NCBI GenBank assembly: GCA_004346725.1
Contig: SMDE01000010.1
Location: 1-64,000, forward strand
Source of the DNA: Phytobacter diazotrophicus
Lineage (GTDB): Bacteria; Pseudomonadota; Gammaproteobacteria; Enterobacterales; Enterobacteriaceae
Length of the DNA stretch: 64,000 nucleotides
Direction: 5' to 3'
This document shows positions 17,866-26,278 of the stretch, piece after piece; within the stretch, counting starts at the first letter, position 1, and every line of letters begins with the position of its first letter. Both the position numbers and the translations under genes were made by a program. A model generated the notes under the pieces. It was not told where the DNA came from and made no database searches. It was given only the letters and a program-made list of their open reading frames with translations.

Positions 17866-18529
17866 CATCCCCTTCGGCGACGTTGCGACCACGATGTAAC
17901 AGGCAGAAACGGTCAGCAACCCGGCGTATAAACGACAGATGTTGTTCGGCCAGCAGGATAGTCATACCGAAATCCTGGTTGAGCCGGACAAGTAAATTGC
18001 CGAGTTTATGGATAAACGCCTGTCCAAGCCCGCGTGTGGGTTCGTCCAGAATCAACAGCCGCGGGCGATTGACGAGCGCGCGCGCCATCGCCAGTTGGTG
18101 CTGATTATCCTCAGACAGCCCAGCGCCTTTCACCTGACGTAGCCCGTAGAGTTCGGGAAACAGGTCATAGATCTCACGATTGACGGTACTGCGCGGTTCA
18201 CCAGAGGCCAGCATGGCAATATGCAAATTCTCCTCAACGGTCATTTGTGAAAATATCCGCCTGTCCTGGGGAACATAGCCTATGCCCATTGCGCTGCGAT
18301 GCTCCGCCTGCAGGTTGAGTAAATCCCTGGGCGGCGCCCCCGCTTCTTGCCAGACCATGCTACCGCTCTCCACGGGCAGATAACCGGTAATGCAATTGAT
18401 AAGCGTCGTCTTGCCCATCCCAGGGAGGCCAATAACAGAGGTGCATACACCGGGGGAGAGGTCGAGGTCGACATTCCACAGCGTATGTTGATTGCCGTAA
18501 TACTGATTGACTGCACGTAAACTCAACAC
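17807..18529 (-). CDS. Orphan LivF/UrtE-like ABC ATPase with degenerate signature motif
   Basis: A 240-residue single-domain ABC ATPase most like the UrtE/LivF branch, which serves urea and branched-chain amino acid uptake. Walker A is GLPGMGKTT (about residues 34-42), the Q-loop is VPQDRR, Walker B is LLILDEP and the switch histidine is in AEQH. The signature LSGGQ/E is replaced by LSEDN, which could impair ATP hydrolysis. No permease, binding protein or second ATPase lies nearby. The GTG start at 18529 has TAAGGAG 6 bases upstream. Its 3' end overlaps bioD by 59 bp. It may be a remnant of a transporter or have a repurposed role. Confidence 0.82.
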   Translation of the reverse strand: MLSLRAVNQYYGNQHTLWNVDLDLSPGVCTSVIGLPGMGKTTLINCITGYLPVESGSMVWQEAGAPPRDLLNLQAEHRSAMGIGYVPQDRRIFSQMTVEENLHIAMLASGEPRSTVNREIYDLFPELYGLRQVKGAGLSEDNQHQLAMARALVNRPRLLILDEPTRGLGQAFIHKLGNLLVRLNQDFGMTILLAEQHLSFIRRVADRFCLLHRGRNVAEGDVRQLDDQLLSHWMSPDSAR

Positions 18530-19197
18530 GGTTCGCTCCTTATCTCTGATCGGGTGACAGAGAAGATGTTGTAAAAGTCTGTGCAAAAGCCTTGCCAGAA
18601 CCTAAAAGCGAGATTTTTTTCGGAACCCGCTGATGAATAAGAGAGTAAAAGTGCTTTTTGCGGCTGGCAGGCGAAAATATATGCTCTTTGACAGTGCCAG
18701 GGATGGTGGGAAATGGTGCAGTCAATTGGTGAAATGTGAGCAGGATCGCATGATAATTCACCGATTCGTTAGCAGATATTCTGCGAAAATAAGCGAGAAA
18801 ATTTTTTTATTGACCTCAAAGAGGCTGCCAGGTGGTTTTTGGCGACAGGCGAGGCATATGGGCTGGAAGCAGTTATCCACTATTCCTGTGGATAACCTTG
18901 TGCATTAGAGTTAGAAAAAGTGCGAGAAGCGAGTAAATACGCGGCTTGCGCCTGAATTGCTGCGAAAGGCGTCTTTTGAGATATTCCTTTATTTTTTAAT
19001 TAGTTAAATAAAAGCAATCCTTGTAAGAAATCTGTCACCCACTGCCACAAAACTTTCATTACCTGTCTTGACAAGTGTTAAAAAAGGAAATGTTCTGGGG
19101 ATAACCCGCTTTTGCTGGTGTTTTGTACCGTCCCAGGTGATTTTCGAGGTGCGCTCATCGTGCCGGGCCAGTGAGTAGAAGAGATTCCTGATTATGC
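18530..19197. other. Long AT-rich intergenic region upstream of uvrB
   Basis: This stretch of about 670 bp has no gene I can support. Short frames such as one at 18540-18761 (minus) have no ribosome binding site or recognisable family. It contains the paired DnaA boxes at 18873-18895 and leads into the uvrB LexA box and promoter. Confidence 0.6.
18873..18895. promoter_or_regulatory. Inverted pair of DnaA boxes upstream of uvrB
   Basis: TTATCCACT at 18873-18881 (8 of 9 to the consensus TTATNCACA) is followed 5 bp later by TGTGGATAA at 18887-18895, which is a perfect box on the minus strand. DnaA has been implicated upstream of E. coli uvrB, so the placement supports a real site. Confidence 0.7.
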
Positions 19198-19217
19198 CAC
19201 TGTTTTTACATCCAGTA
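19198..19217 (+). promoter_or_regulatory. LexA (SOS) box of uvrB
   Basis: CACTGTTTTTACATCCAGTA has the obligatory CTG-N10-CAG core and lies just ahead of the uvrB promoter, as in E. coli. It predicts SOS induction of uvrB. Confidence 0.9.
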
Positions 19218-19224
19218 TTTTTTA

Positions 19225-19253
19225 TTGGCAAATCTCGCTGTGGTGAGTAAAAT
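19225..19253 (+). promoter_or_regulatory. uvrB sigma-70 promoter
   Basis: -35 TTGGCA (19225-19230), a 17-bp spacer and -10 TAAAAT (19248-19253). Both hexamers match 5 of 6 consensus bases and agree with E. coli uvrB P1 as I remember it. Confidence 0.85.
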
Positions 19254-19293
19254 TACTTTCCTGCCCGCTCATTCCTTCATCAGGTAGCCGTCC

Positions 19294-21315
19294 ATGAGTA
19301 AACCATTCAAACTGAATTCCGCTTTTCGTCCCTCCGGCGATCAGCCAGAAGCTATTCGTCGCCTGGAAGAAGGGCTCGAAGATGGTCTGGCTCATCAGAC
19401 TTTGCTGGGCGTGACCGGTTCAGGGAAAACGTTCACCGTGGCGAATGTGATTGCCGATTTACAGCGCCCGACGATGGTGCTGGCGCCGAACAAGACCCTT
19501 GCGGCACAGTTGTATGGCGAAATGAAAGAGTTCTTCCCGGATAACGCGGTGGAATATTTCGTCTCTTACTACGACTACTATCAGCCGGAAGCCTATGTGC
19601 CGAGTTCGGACACGTTTATTGAAAAAGATGCCTCGGTGAACGAACACATTGAGCAGATGCGTCTGTCGGCCACCAAGGCGCTGCTTGAACGTCGGGATGT
19701 CATTGTGGTGGCATCGGTCTCCGCGATTTACGGCCTGGGCGATCCGGACCTGTACCTGAAGATGATGCTGCACCTGACAAAAGGGATGATCATCGATCAA
19801 CGCTCCATACTGCGTCGGCTGGCGGAGCTGCAGTACACCCGCAATGATCAGGCGTTTCAGCGCGGCACCTTTCGCGTGCGCGGCGAAGTGATCGATATCT
19901 TCCCGGCAGAATCGGACGATATTGCCCTGCGCGTTGAGCTGTTTGATGAAGAAGTTGAGCGCCTGTCGTTGTTTGATCCGCTGACCGGGCACGTTGAGTC
20001 GACCATCCAGCGTTTTACGGTCTATCCCAAAACTCACTACGTCACGCCGCGTGAGCGCATCGTTCAGGCGATGGAAGAGATCAAGGTCGAGCTGGCCGAC
20101 CGGCGCAAGGTGCTGCTGGAGAATAATAAGCTGCTGGAAGAACAGCGGCTGACCCAGCGCACCCAGTTTGATCTGGAAATGATGAATGAGTTGGGCTATT
20201 GCTCCGGCATCGAAAACTATTCGCGCTACCTTTCCGGGCGTGGGCCGGGCGAGCCGCCGCCGACGCTGTTTGATTACCTTCCGGCGGATGGCCTGCTGGT
20301 GATTGATGAATCCCACGTCACCATTCCGCAAATTGGCGGTATGTTCCGCGGCGACCGCGCGCGTAAAGAGACACTGGTGGAGTACGGTTTCCGTCTGCCG
20401 TCAGCGCTGGATAACCGCCCACTGAAATTCGAAGAGTTCGAAGCGCTGGCACCGCAAACCATTTATGTATCGGCGACGCCGGGCAACTATGAGCTGGAAA
20501 AATCCGGTGGCGATGTGATTGACCAGGTTGTGCGCCCGACCGGCTTGCTCGATCCGATTATCGAAGTGCGACCGGTGGCAACCCAGGTGGACGATCTGCT
20601 CTCCGAGATCCGCATACGCGCCGCCATTAACGAGCGCGTGCTGGTCACGACACTGACCAAACGCATGGCGGAAGATCTGACCGAATATCTGGAAGAACAC
20701 GGTGAGCGGGTGCGTTACCTGCACTCCGACATCGATACGGTCGAACGTATGGAGATTATCCGCGATTTACGGCTTGGCGAGTTCGATGTGCTGGTGGGCA
20801 TCAACTTGTTACGTGAGGGGCTGGATATGCCGGAAGTGTCGCTGGTGGCAATTCTGGATGCGGATAAAGAAGGGTTCCTGCGTTCTGAGCGTTCGCTGAT
20901 TCAGACCATTGGTCGTGCGGCGCGTAACGTCAACGGGAAGGCCATTCTCTACGGCGATAAAATTACCCCATCCATGGCGAAGGCGATGGGGGAAACCGAG
21001 CGTCGTCGCGAGAAACAGCAGCAGTACAACGAAGAACACGGCATCACCCCGCAGGGGTTGAACAAAAAAGTGGTGGATATTCTGAGCCTCGGCGAAAGCC
21101 TGGCGAAGACCAAAGGCAAAGGTCGCGGTAAATCGCGCACACCGGCTCAGGTGGAAGCTGCCGAACTGGCATTAACCCCGAAAGCGCTGCAGCAGAAAAT
21201 TCACGAGCTGGAAGGGCAGATGATGCAACATGCGCAGAATCTCGAATTCGAAGAGGCGGCGAAATGCCGCGATCAACTGCATCAACTGCGGGAATTTTTT
21301 ATTGCCGCCTCGTAA
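19294..21315 (+). CDS. uvrB: Excinuclease ABC subunit UvrB
   Basis: Damage-verification helicase-like subunit of nucleotide excision repair. The 673-residue protein (E. coli length) has Walker A GVTGSGKT (about residues 39-46) and the tyrosine-rich beta-hairpin [16 protein letters not shown] (about 89-104). Other marks are the helicase motif II DESH and motifs [13 protein letters not shown] and [11 protein letters not shown]-terminal UVR domain (about 631-666) binds UvrC. LexA and DnaA sites lie upstream. Confidence 0.98.
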   Translation: MSKPFKLNSAFRPSGDQPEAIRRLEEGLEDGLAHQTLLGVTGSGKTFTVANVIADLQRPTMVLAPNKTLAAQLYGEMKEFFPDNAVEYFVSYYDYYQPEAYVPSSDTFIEKDASVNEHIEQMRLSATKALLERRDVIVVASVSAIYGLGDPDLYLKMMLHLTKGMIIDQRSILRRLAELQYTRNDQAFQRGTFRVRGEVIDIFPAESDDIALRVELFDEEVERLSLFDPLTGHVESTIQRFTVYPKTHYVTPRERIVQAMEEIKVELADRRKVLLENNKLLEEQRLTQRTQFDLEMMNELGYCSGIENYSRYLSGRGPGEPPPTLFDYLPADGLLVIDESHVTIPQIGGMFRGDRARKETLVEYGFRLPSALDNRPLKFEEFEALAPQTIYVSATPGNYELEKSGGDVIDQVVRPTGLLDPIIEVRPVATQVDDLLSEIRIRAAINERVLVTTLTKRMAEDLTEYLEEHGERVRYLHSDIDTVERMEIIRDLRLGEFDVLVGINLLREGLDMPEVSLVAILDADKEGFLRSERSLIQTIGRAARNVNGKAILYGDKITPSMAKAMGETERRREKQQQYNEEHGITPQGLNKKVVDILSLGESLAKTKGKGRGKSRTPAQVEAAELALTPKALQQKIHELEGQMMQHAQNLEFEEAAKCRDQLHQLREFFIAAS

Positions 21316-21347
21316 CACGATGCCGCTCACGAAATTGACCTGTGCAT

Positions 21348-21364
21348 CTTAATGTTTGCTTAAT
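21348..21364 (+). promoter_or_regulatory. PmrA (BasR) box before the PmrR-like gene
   Basis: CTTAAT-GTTTG-CTTAAT is a direct repeat of the PmrA half-site with the exact 5-bp gap of the consensus YTTAAK-N5-YTTAAK. It lies 41 bp before the start codon of the 30-residue peptide. Confidence 0.88.
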
Positions 21365-21405
21365 GAAAGCCGATTACTCTCCTGTGAAAAATCAGGAGAG
21401 TATCT

Positions 21406-21498
21406 ATGCACAAAGAAAATCTGGCTCAGTATCTGGCCATTGCCCTGTCCCTCGCCATTATCATCGGCTTTACCCATCTCTGGGTGCTGACTTACTGA
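21406..21498 (+). CDS. pmrR: PmrR-like 30-residue membrane peptide
   Basis: A very small gene with AGGAG 7 bases before its ATG. The peptide has a polar start MHKENLAQ, one hydrophobic helix (about residues 10-25) and the tail GFTHLWVLTY. Salmonella PmrR is a PmrA-induced inner-membrane peptide of nearly the same size that inhibits the lipid A kinase LpxT, and I recall its tail as similar (SFLYIWFATY). The perfect PmrA box upstream and basS ending 7 bp away support the assignment. The helix sequence itself is not conserved, so the function is inferred from size, tail, regulation and place. Confidence 0.78.
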   Translation: MHKENLAQYLAIALSLAIIIGFTHLWVLTY

Positions 21499-21505
21499 GT
21501 TCCCC

Positions 21506-22585
21506 TTAACGTGCAATGGGGTTGAGTTTCACCCATGCGCGAACACCGGGGCCAGGCTGACGGTTGTGCAAGAAGAATTGCGCGTCATGAAGCTGCGCGA
21601 TGCGTGAAACGATACTCAATCCAAGCCCTGAACCACCGTAGCGACTATCCATTCGCACAAAAGCTTTGCTTAACTCTCCGCTGCGGGATTCATCCACGCC
21701 TGAACCCTCATCTTCCACCGACAGCACCGGCGTCGGGCCAGCGATAAGGCTCACGATAATGGTGGTGCCGGGGGGGCTATACCGGTGGGCGTTTTCCACC
21801 AGATTTCGCAGCAGCACTTGCAGGAGTGTGGCATCGCCTGCCACGGCGATATCTTCTGTCATTTCCGGCAACTGTAAGTGCTGCTGACGGGTGTGCAGCA
21901 TTCTCTCCAGCTCACTGTGGACAGGCATGACCACATCTTCCATCAACATCACCTGCTGATAGCTGCCAGCGGAAAAAGATTGCCCGACGCGGGCGAGTTG
22001 TAGCAACTGGGCAATATTTTCGGTCATCTGGTCCAGACGCTGAAGCAGGGGGGCGACATCCAGAGCATGGCTTTTGGCCATCAACTCCAGGTGCAGACGC
22101 AGACCTGCCAGCGGCGTACGTAACTCATGGGCTACGTCGGCGGTAAACAGACGTTCGCGATCCAGTGTGACGGTAAGGCGTGAAACCAGTTGATTGATGG
22201 CAGAGGCAACGGCTTCGACCTCACGGACCGGGTTTTCCAGAACGATGGGTTCAAGGTTGCCCGGCGCACGCGCATCCAGCTCGCGCTGTAATGCTGAGAG
22301 AGGGCGGGTTATGGTTTTCAAGGCCTTAAAACAGAGCAGCAGGGCGAGACCAATGATCAGCAGGCTTGGCACCAGCAGGCTGGCGACCGCCTCGTGCACT
22401 TCATGCTCCACCTGTTTGTGGTTGTTATGGCTGTGAATCGCGCTTTCCACTAATAGCTGGACTTGCTCTTTGCTCTCATGCCATAGCCAGAACACGCTTA
22501 CCAGTTGACACACCACCAGAATGGCCCCGACGGTGAGCAGCAAGCGGCTTCGCATTGACCAATTCCTGAACTGAAAGATCGCCAT
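21506..22585 (-). CDS. basS: Sensor histidine kinase BasS (PmrB)
   Basis: Inner-membrane kinase that senses Fe(III), Al(III) and mild acid and phosphorylates BasR. The 359-residue protein has TM1 (about residues 13-35), a periplasmic loop (about 36-66), TM2 (about 68-88), HAMP, the H-box DVAHELRTP with H153, and N, G1 and G2 boxes (NLVENAHRY, DEGSGVDES, GGSGLGLSI). The loop keeps the ExxE metal motif (E62-V-H-E65) and is unusually rich in histidine. It starts 2 bases after basR ends and is third in eptA-basR-basS. Confidence 0.96.
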   Translation of the reverse strand: MAIFQFRNWSMRSRLLLTVGAILVVCQLVSVFWLWHESKEQVQLLVESAIHSHNNHKQVEHEVHEAVASLLVPSLLIIGLALLLCFKALKTITRPLSALQRELDARAPGNLEPIVLENPVREVEAVASAINQLVSRLTVTLDRERLFTADVAHELRTPLAGLRLHLELMAKSHALDVAPLLQRLDQMTENIAQLLQLARVGQSFSAGSYQQVMLMEDVVMPVHSELERMLHTRQQHLQLPEMTEDIAVAGDATLLQVLLRNLVENAHRYSPPGTTIIVSLIAGPTPVLSVEDEGSGVDESRSGELSKAFVRMDSRYGGSGLGLSIVSRIAQLHDAQFFLHNRQPGPGVRAWVKLNPIAR

Positions 22586-22587
22586 GC

Positions 22588-23259
22588 TTATTCCTGTTTA
22601 TCGGCGTGGATCAACATATACCCATAGCCGCGCACGGTACGGATACGCGATTTGCCGATTTTGTCACGCAGGTTATGGATATGCACTTCCAGCGTATTAG
22701 TCGCCGGTTCGTTGTCCCAGTTGTAAATGTCGTTATAGAGAATTTCACGGTGTACCGGCGTACCCACTTTCATCAGCAGGCGTGACAGCAACGCGTACTC
22801 TTTTGGCGTAAGCTCCAGTAACTCTTCGCTGAGCCATACCTGACGGCGGGTCAAATTCAGCCGCAAATTACCGTTTGTTAATTCGCTGTCTGCCTGATTA
22901 TTGTGACGGCGCAGCAGGGCACGAATACGCGCGTTAAGCTCTTCGAGTGCGAAAGGCTTAACCAGATAATCATCCGCACCGGTGTCCAGCCCGGAAATAC
23001 GATCGGAGAGTGTGTCCCTGGCGGTCAAAATTAGTACCGGCAGCGAGAATTTCTCGCGGCGAACACGCTCCAGGAAATGGAGGCCATCTTCGTCCGGAAG
23101 GCCAAGGTCAAGCACCATCAGACTGTAGTGTCCGGTTGCCAGACTCAGGCCCGCTTCATGCGCGGTGGATACGCCATCGCAGGCGTATCCTTCACTTTGC
23201 ATGGCCAGAATCAATCCCTGTAATAACAGTGCATCATCTTCGACGACCAGAATTTTCAT
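22588..23259 (-). CDS. basR: Response regulator BasR (PmrA)
   Basis: OmpR/PhoB-class regulator of 223 residues that activates lipid A modification genes. The receiver domain has the acidic pair E7-D8-D9, the phosphoacceptor D51 in [11 protein letters not shown], and K102 (VKPFALEEL). The winged-helix effector domain (about 125-219) includes [16 protein letters not shown]. Its ATG overlaps the eptA stop by 4 bases, which suggests coupled translation. PmrA boxes in this window lie upstream of eptA and the PmrR-like gene. Confidence 0.97.
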   Translation of the reverse strand: MKILVVEDDALLLQGLILAMQSEGYACDGVSTAHEAGLSLATGHYSLMVLDLGLPDEDGLHFLERVRREKFSLPVLILTARDTLSDRISGLDTGADDYLVKPFALEELNARIRALLRRHNNQADSELTNGNLRLNLTRRQVWLSEELLELTPKEYALLSRLLMKVGTPVHREILYNDIYNWDNEPATNTLEVHIHNLRDKIGKSRIRTVRGYGYMLIHADKQE

Positions 23260-24899
23260 TTCGGCTCTCCACGACAGGCAGTCAAAATATCATCTTGCGC
23301 ACGGTATTCCTTCGTACTGACCCCTGTCATACCCAACATGGTCGAGAAGAGATTATCCTGCGAAAAGTTCTTTTGCTGTGCCTCTTTTTGCAGGCACTGA
23401 TTATCTACGCCGTAACGCTTTTGATAATCCTCAGACAGCCAAATAAGCATCGGAATATGTTTTTGCGTTTCCGGGGCGATGGAATAAGGCAAACCGTGTA
23501 AATAGACACCGTCTTCACCCAGCGATTCACCATGGTCGGAAAGATAAACCAGGCTGGTGGTGAATTTATCCTGTTTCGATTGCAGTAATTTAATGGCTTT
23601 GTCGACAATATAATCAATGTACAAAATGGTGTTGTCGTAAGTGTTCACCAGTTGTTCCTGCGTGCAGGTCTGAATCTGGCTGGTATCGCAGGTCGGGGTA
23701 AATTTACGAAATGCCGCCGGGTAGCGGTTATAGTAGGTTGGCCCGTGGCTACCAATGGTGTGCAATACAATGACGCCGTCATGTTGCAGATTATTGATAT
23801 AGTCTTCGAGCTGATGAAATAACGCTTCATCCTGACATTCACCGTCAATACATAACCCCGGCAGATTCAGCGCAGTCACATCCTGATGAGGAACGCGATC
23901 GCAGGCGCCTTTACAACCGCCGTCGTTTTCATTCCACAATACCTGAATACCCGCGCGCTGAATAATATCCAGCAACCCTTCCTGATGATGGGCCAGTTCT
24001 TCGTCGTAATTCTGGCGCGGCATATTAGAGAACATGCAGGGCACGGAAATGGCCGTTGCCGTCCCGCAGGAGGTGGTGTTCGGGAAATAGACCACATTAT
24101 CCTGTTTTAAACGCGGGTTGGTATCATGAGCATATCCACCCAGAGAAAAGTTGGCGGCACGCGAGGTTTCACCCACGATCAAGATGGTCAGATTCTTACG
24201 CGGGCCGTTTTGCATCTGCGCACGTTGTTGCGCATCTTCACCGATACGCACCAGCGGTAAATTATCCATGCGATGATGGCTATACCAGGATAAACCGGCG
24301 GTGATGCTGTTTGACGGGCTGAGGGATTTAACCAGTTCTTTATTATTGCGAAACAGTGAGGCGTAATCTTTATAGAACAGCAGCGCGACGAAAACGATCA
24401 GTAATGCAGAAACCGCAATGCTCACGAGGCGGCTGATAATACTACGCCAGGCTGAGACCGGCGCTTTGATTTTAATCCACCAGGCGATAAGCACCATTAA
24501 CGCGCCTGAAAGCAGCAACACCACAACCATACGTGGCGATAGCAGGGCGAAACTCTCTGCCGGGGTGGTATCGAGAATATTGGTCACCATTGAGCGGTCG
24601 ATAATAATGCCAAAGCTCATGATGAAATATTGCGCCGCCGCGCTGACCAGGATAAAGAGGCTGATCGTCAGACGGTCCAGGCGTAAAAATGAAGTCAGAG
24701 TGAGCGCAATATTGATGACGCTAAAGGCCACGACGGGCATGGAGGCAAATACCAGCGCGTTATGCAATGAGTCTACTGGCAATAAACTAAATGCCTGGCG
24801 ATAAAACGCGATGTTTAAAATCAGTGCGATATAAAGCGCGAACAAAATCAGAAAGCTCAGGCGGCTTAAGCTAGGCCGGCGAAGACGAAAAGTAGGCAT
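23256..24899 (-). CDS. eptA: Lipid A phosphoethanolamine transferase EptA (PmrC)
   Basis: Adds phosphoethanolamine to lipid A phosphates on the periplasmic face of the inner membrane, lowering polymyxin binding. The 547-residue protein has five N-terminal transmembrane helices (to about residue 175) and a periplasmic alkaline-phosphatase-like domain. The nucleophile is the threonine of [15 protein letters not shown] (about T245), and [11 protein letters not shown] contributes zinc ligands near residue 450. It heads eptA-basR-basS and has a PmrA box about 50 bp upstream. In E. coli this operon lies elsewhere on the chromosome. Confidence 0.96.
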   Translation of the reverse strand: MPTFRLRRPSLSRLSFLILFALYIALILNIAFYRQAFSLLPVDSLHNALVFASMPVVAFSVINIALTLTSFLRLDRLTISLFILVSAAAQYFIMSFGIIIDRSMVTNILDTTPAESFALLSPRMVVVLLLSGALMVLIAWWIKIKAPVSAWRSIISRLVSIAVSALLIVFVALLFYKDYASLFRNNKELVKSLSPSNSITAGLSWYSHHRMDNLPLVRIGEDAQQRAQMQNGPRKNLTILIVGETSRAANFSLGGYAHDTNPRLKQDNVVYFPNTTSCGTATAISVPCMFSNMPRQNYDEELAHHQEGLLDIIQRAGIQVLWNENDGGCKGACDRVPHQDVTALNLPGLCIDGECQDEALFHQLEDYINNLQHDGVIVLHTIGSHGPTYYNRYPAAFRKFTPTCDTSQIQTCTQEQLVNTYDNTILYIDYIVDKAIKLLQSKQDKFTTSLVYLSDHGESLGEDGVYLHGLPYSIAPETQKHIPMLIWLSEDYQKRYGVDNQCLQKEAQQKNFSQDNLFSTMLGMTGVSTKEYRAQDDILTACRGEPK

Positions 24900-24945
24900 G
24901 ACAACGATCCTGACAAAGACAGGATAACTATTCTGGACAAGGATC

Positions 24946-24962
24946 TTTAAGACAACCTTAAG
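24946..24962 (-). promoter_or_regulatory. PmrA box upstream of eptA
   Basis: The minus strand reads CTTAAG-GTTGT-CTTAAA, two PmrA half-sites with the consensus 5-bp gap. A third CTTAAT lies 2 bp further upstream. This predicts positive feedback of BasR on its own operon. Confidence 0.88.
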
Positions 24963-25011
24963 AAATTAAGGAAACGTGATGGCGCGAGCACAAATCGTGC
25001 TCGCTGCGCGA

Positions 25012-25920
25012 TTAACCCAGCGCCTGAACCGCTTTTTCCAGCGCTTCACGCAACAAATGCCTGTCATGACGATAGGGGATATCGCTGGCCTCCAGAACCC
25101 CCTGAATAACAACCCGGTCGGAAACTGCAGAGACATCCACTTTCGGACCAACGATAACGGCATCAATGATCGGTTTACCCACATACTGCTCCATGATCGT
25201 CAGCTTATCTTTAAGCGTCAGGTTGGCGGCGGCCACGCTCAATTCTCTGCCAAGATTTCCGATATAGACCACGGGCGCGGGGGTGCGGCGCAACGCCTGA
25301 GAAAGATCTTCCAGCAGCAGTAAAGGCAGCAGGCTGGTATAAAAACTTCCCGGACCAATTAAAATCAGATCCGCCTCGGCAATCGCCTGAACGGCTTCCC
25401 GCGTGGCGTGTACTTTGGGAAACAGCATCAATTCCTGTACCGGGGATTCCAGCAGGTCGATATTCACTTCGCCATAGACCATATGGCCTTCGTTGTCTGT
25501 TGCCATTAAATCAACGGGTTGTTCAGACATCGGAATAAGAAACGCATCGACCTTGAGCAGGTTGCGAATGAGATTGATCGCCTCCAGAGGCCGCACGCTG
25601 AGGTGATCTAACGCCTTTAACATCAAGTTTCCGAGGTTATGGCCGGAAAGTTCGCCATTACCGCTAAAACGGTACTCAAACATCGCCGAAGCGACGCTGG
25701 GTTCGGTAATAAGCTGGTTTAAACAGTTGCGCATATCGCCCCAGGCGATCCCTCCCTCAGATCGGCGAATCCGCCCGGTAGAACCGCCGTTATCGGTGGT
25801 CGTCACAATACCGGTGAGTCGTGAACCTAACGATGATAAAGCTGACATCACGCGGCCCAGACCGTGCCCACCGCCAAGCGCAACGACGCGATCCAGATCC
25901 GCAAGAGTGCGATTACGCAT
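25012..25920 (-). CDS. yvcK: YvcK/CofD-like protein (gluconeogenesis factor family)
   Basis: A 302-residue Rossmann-like protein of the YvcK family. The UDP-sugar-binding family in Bacillus affects cell shape and gluconeogenic growth, while the E. coli role is poorly defined. Visible marks are [13 protein letters not shown] (about residues 12-24), [15 protein letters not shown] (about 39-53) and [11 protein letters not shown] (about 194-204). It is divergent from moaA, and eptA lies upstream of it on the same strand. Confidence 0.93.
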   Translation of the reverse strand: MRNRTLADLDRVVALGGGHGLGRVMSALSSLGSRLTGIVTTTDNGGSTGRIRRSEGGIAWGDMRNCLNQLITEPSVASAMFEYRFSGNGELSGHNLGNLMLKALDHLSVRPLEAINLIRNLLKVDAFLIPMSEQPVDLMATDNEGHMVYGEVNIDLLESPVQELMLFPKVHATREAVQAIAEADLILIGPGSFYTSLLPLLLLEDLSQALRRTPAPVVYIGNLGRELSVAAANLTLKDKLTIMEQYVGKPIIDAVIVGPKVDVSAVSDRVVIQGVLEASDIPYRHDRHLLREALEKAVQALG

Positions 25921-25996
25921 AAACCTTCCTTATAAATGATTACCGCGCTACGTTAACCTAAATACCACCTAATGACGATGCCGCGCAGGGTTGAAA

Positions 25997-26010
25997 ATGA
26001 CGTATATCAA
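25997..26010. promoter_or_regulatory. Candidate FNR site upstream of moaA
   Basis: ATGAC-GTAT-ATCAA resembles the FNR consensus TTGAT-N4-ATCAA, with a perfect right half and a partial left half. Anaerobic activation of moa is known in E. coli. The site is weak on sequence alone. Confidence 0.4.
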
Positions 26011-26059
26011 AGCAAAAAAGGGATTTTCACGTACTCTGTTATGAAAATGCGCGATCATG

Positions 26060-26085
26060 TCGTTATATACATGTTTATATAGCGA
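26060..26085 (+). promoter_or_regulatory. ModE site of the moa operon
   Basis: TCGTTATATA (26060-26069), 6 bp, TATATAGCGA (26076-26085). The arms are inverted repeats with one mismatch and follow the ModE pattern seen before modA. The site lies just upstream of the moaA promoter, fitting ModE acting as an activator there. Confidence 0.85.
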
Positions 26086-26093
26086 TAATGATG

Positions 26094-26123
26094 TTGGCGA
26101 AACAAAACGCTTCGCGCTACTAT
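26094..26123 (+). promoter_or_regulatory. Probable moaA promoter
   Basis: A weak -35 TTGGCG (26094-26099) and an 18-bp spacer precede -10 TACTAT (26118-26123), right after the ModE site. The weak -35 suits an activator-dependent promoter. Confidence 0.6.
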
Positions 26124-26157
26124 CGCCATAACGAATTTATCTCGTTACGCACAACAT

Positions 26158-26275
26158 ACACTCTAGCCTCTGTACCTACGTCTGACGATATGGTGCTTTG
26201 GCCGTGGCGATACCACCGGTATCAGCCGCCAGGGTGCAGGAAGAAATGACTGCATCTCCCGTATTTGGAAAGGTG
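26158..26275 (+). ncRNA. Moco riboswitch (moaA RNA motif)
   Basis: The leader from the moaA promoter to the start codon retains blocks I recall from the E. coli moaA leader. These are CTCTAGCCTCTG, GGTGCTTTGGCCGTG, GCAGGAAGAAATGACTGC and CCCGTATTTGGAAAGGTG. The leader senses molybdenum cofactor and lowers moa expression in E. coli. The last segment overlaps the ribosome binding region. Boundaries are approximate. Confidence 0.85.
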
Positions 26276-26278
26276 TAC

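Noticed and set aside
17807-18529. Evidence for a urea uptake or urease system from the UrtE-like ATPase
   Set aside because: No urtABCD, urease or permease genes lie anywhere in the window and the signature motif is degenerate.
18540-18761. 73-codon frame in the region upstream of uvrB
   Set aside because: No ribosome binding site, unusual composition and overlap with the ATPase gene leader.
19459-20331. 290-codon frame antisense to uvrB
   Set aside because: Typical shadow frame of a GC-rich gene, with no start signal and no family resemblance.
23256-24899. EptA as a mobile mcr-type colistin resistance gene
   Set aside because: It is fused in an operon with basRS, has a PmrA box and lacks flanking mobile elements; sequence fits a chromosomal PmrC.
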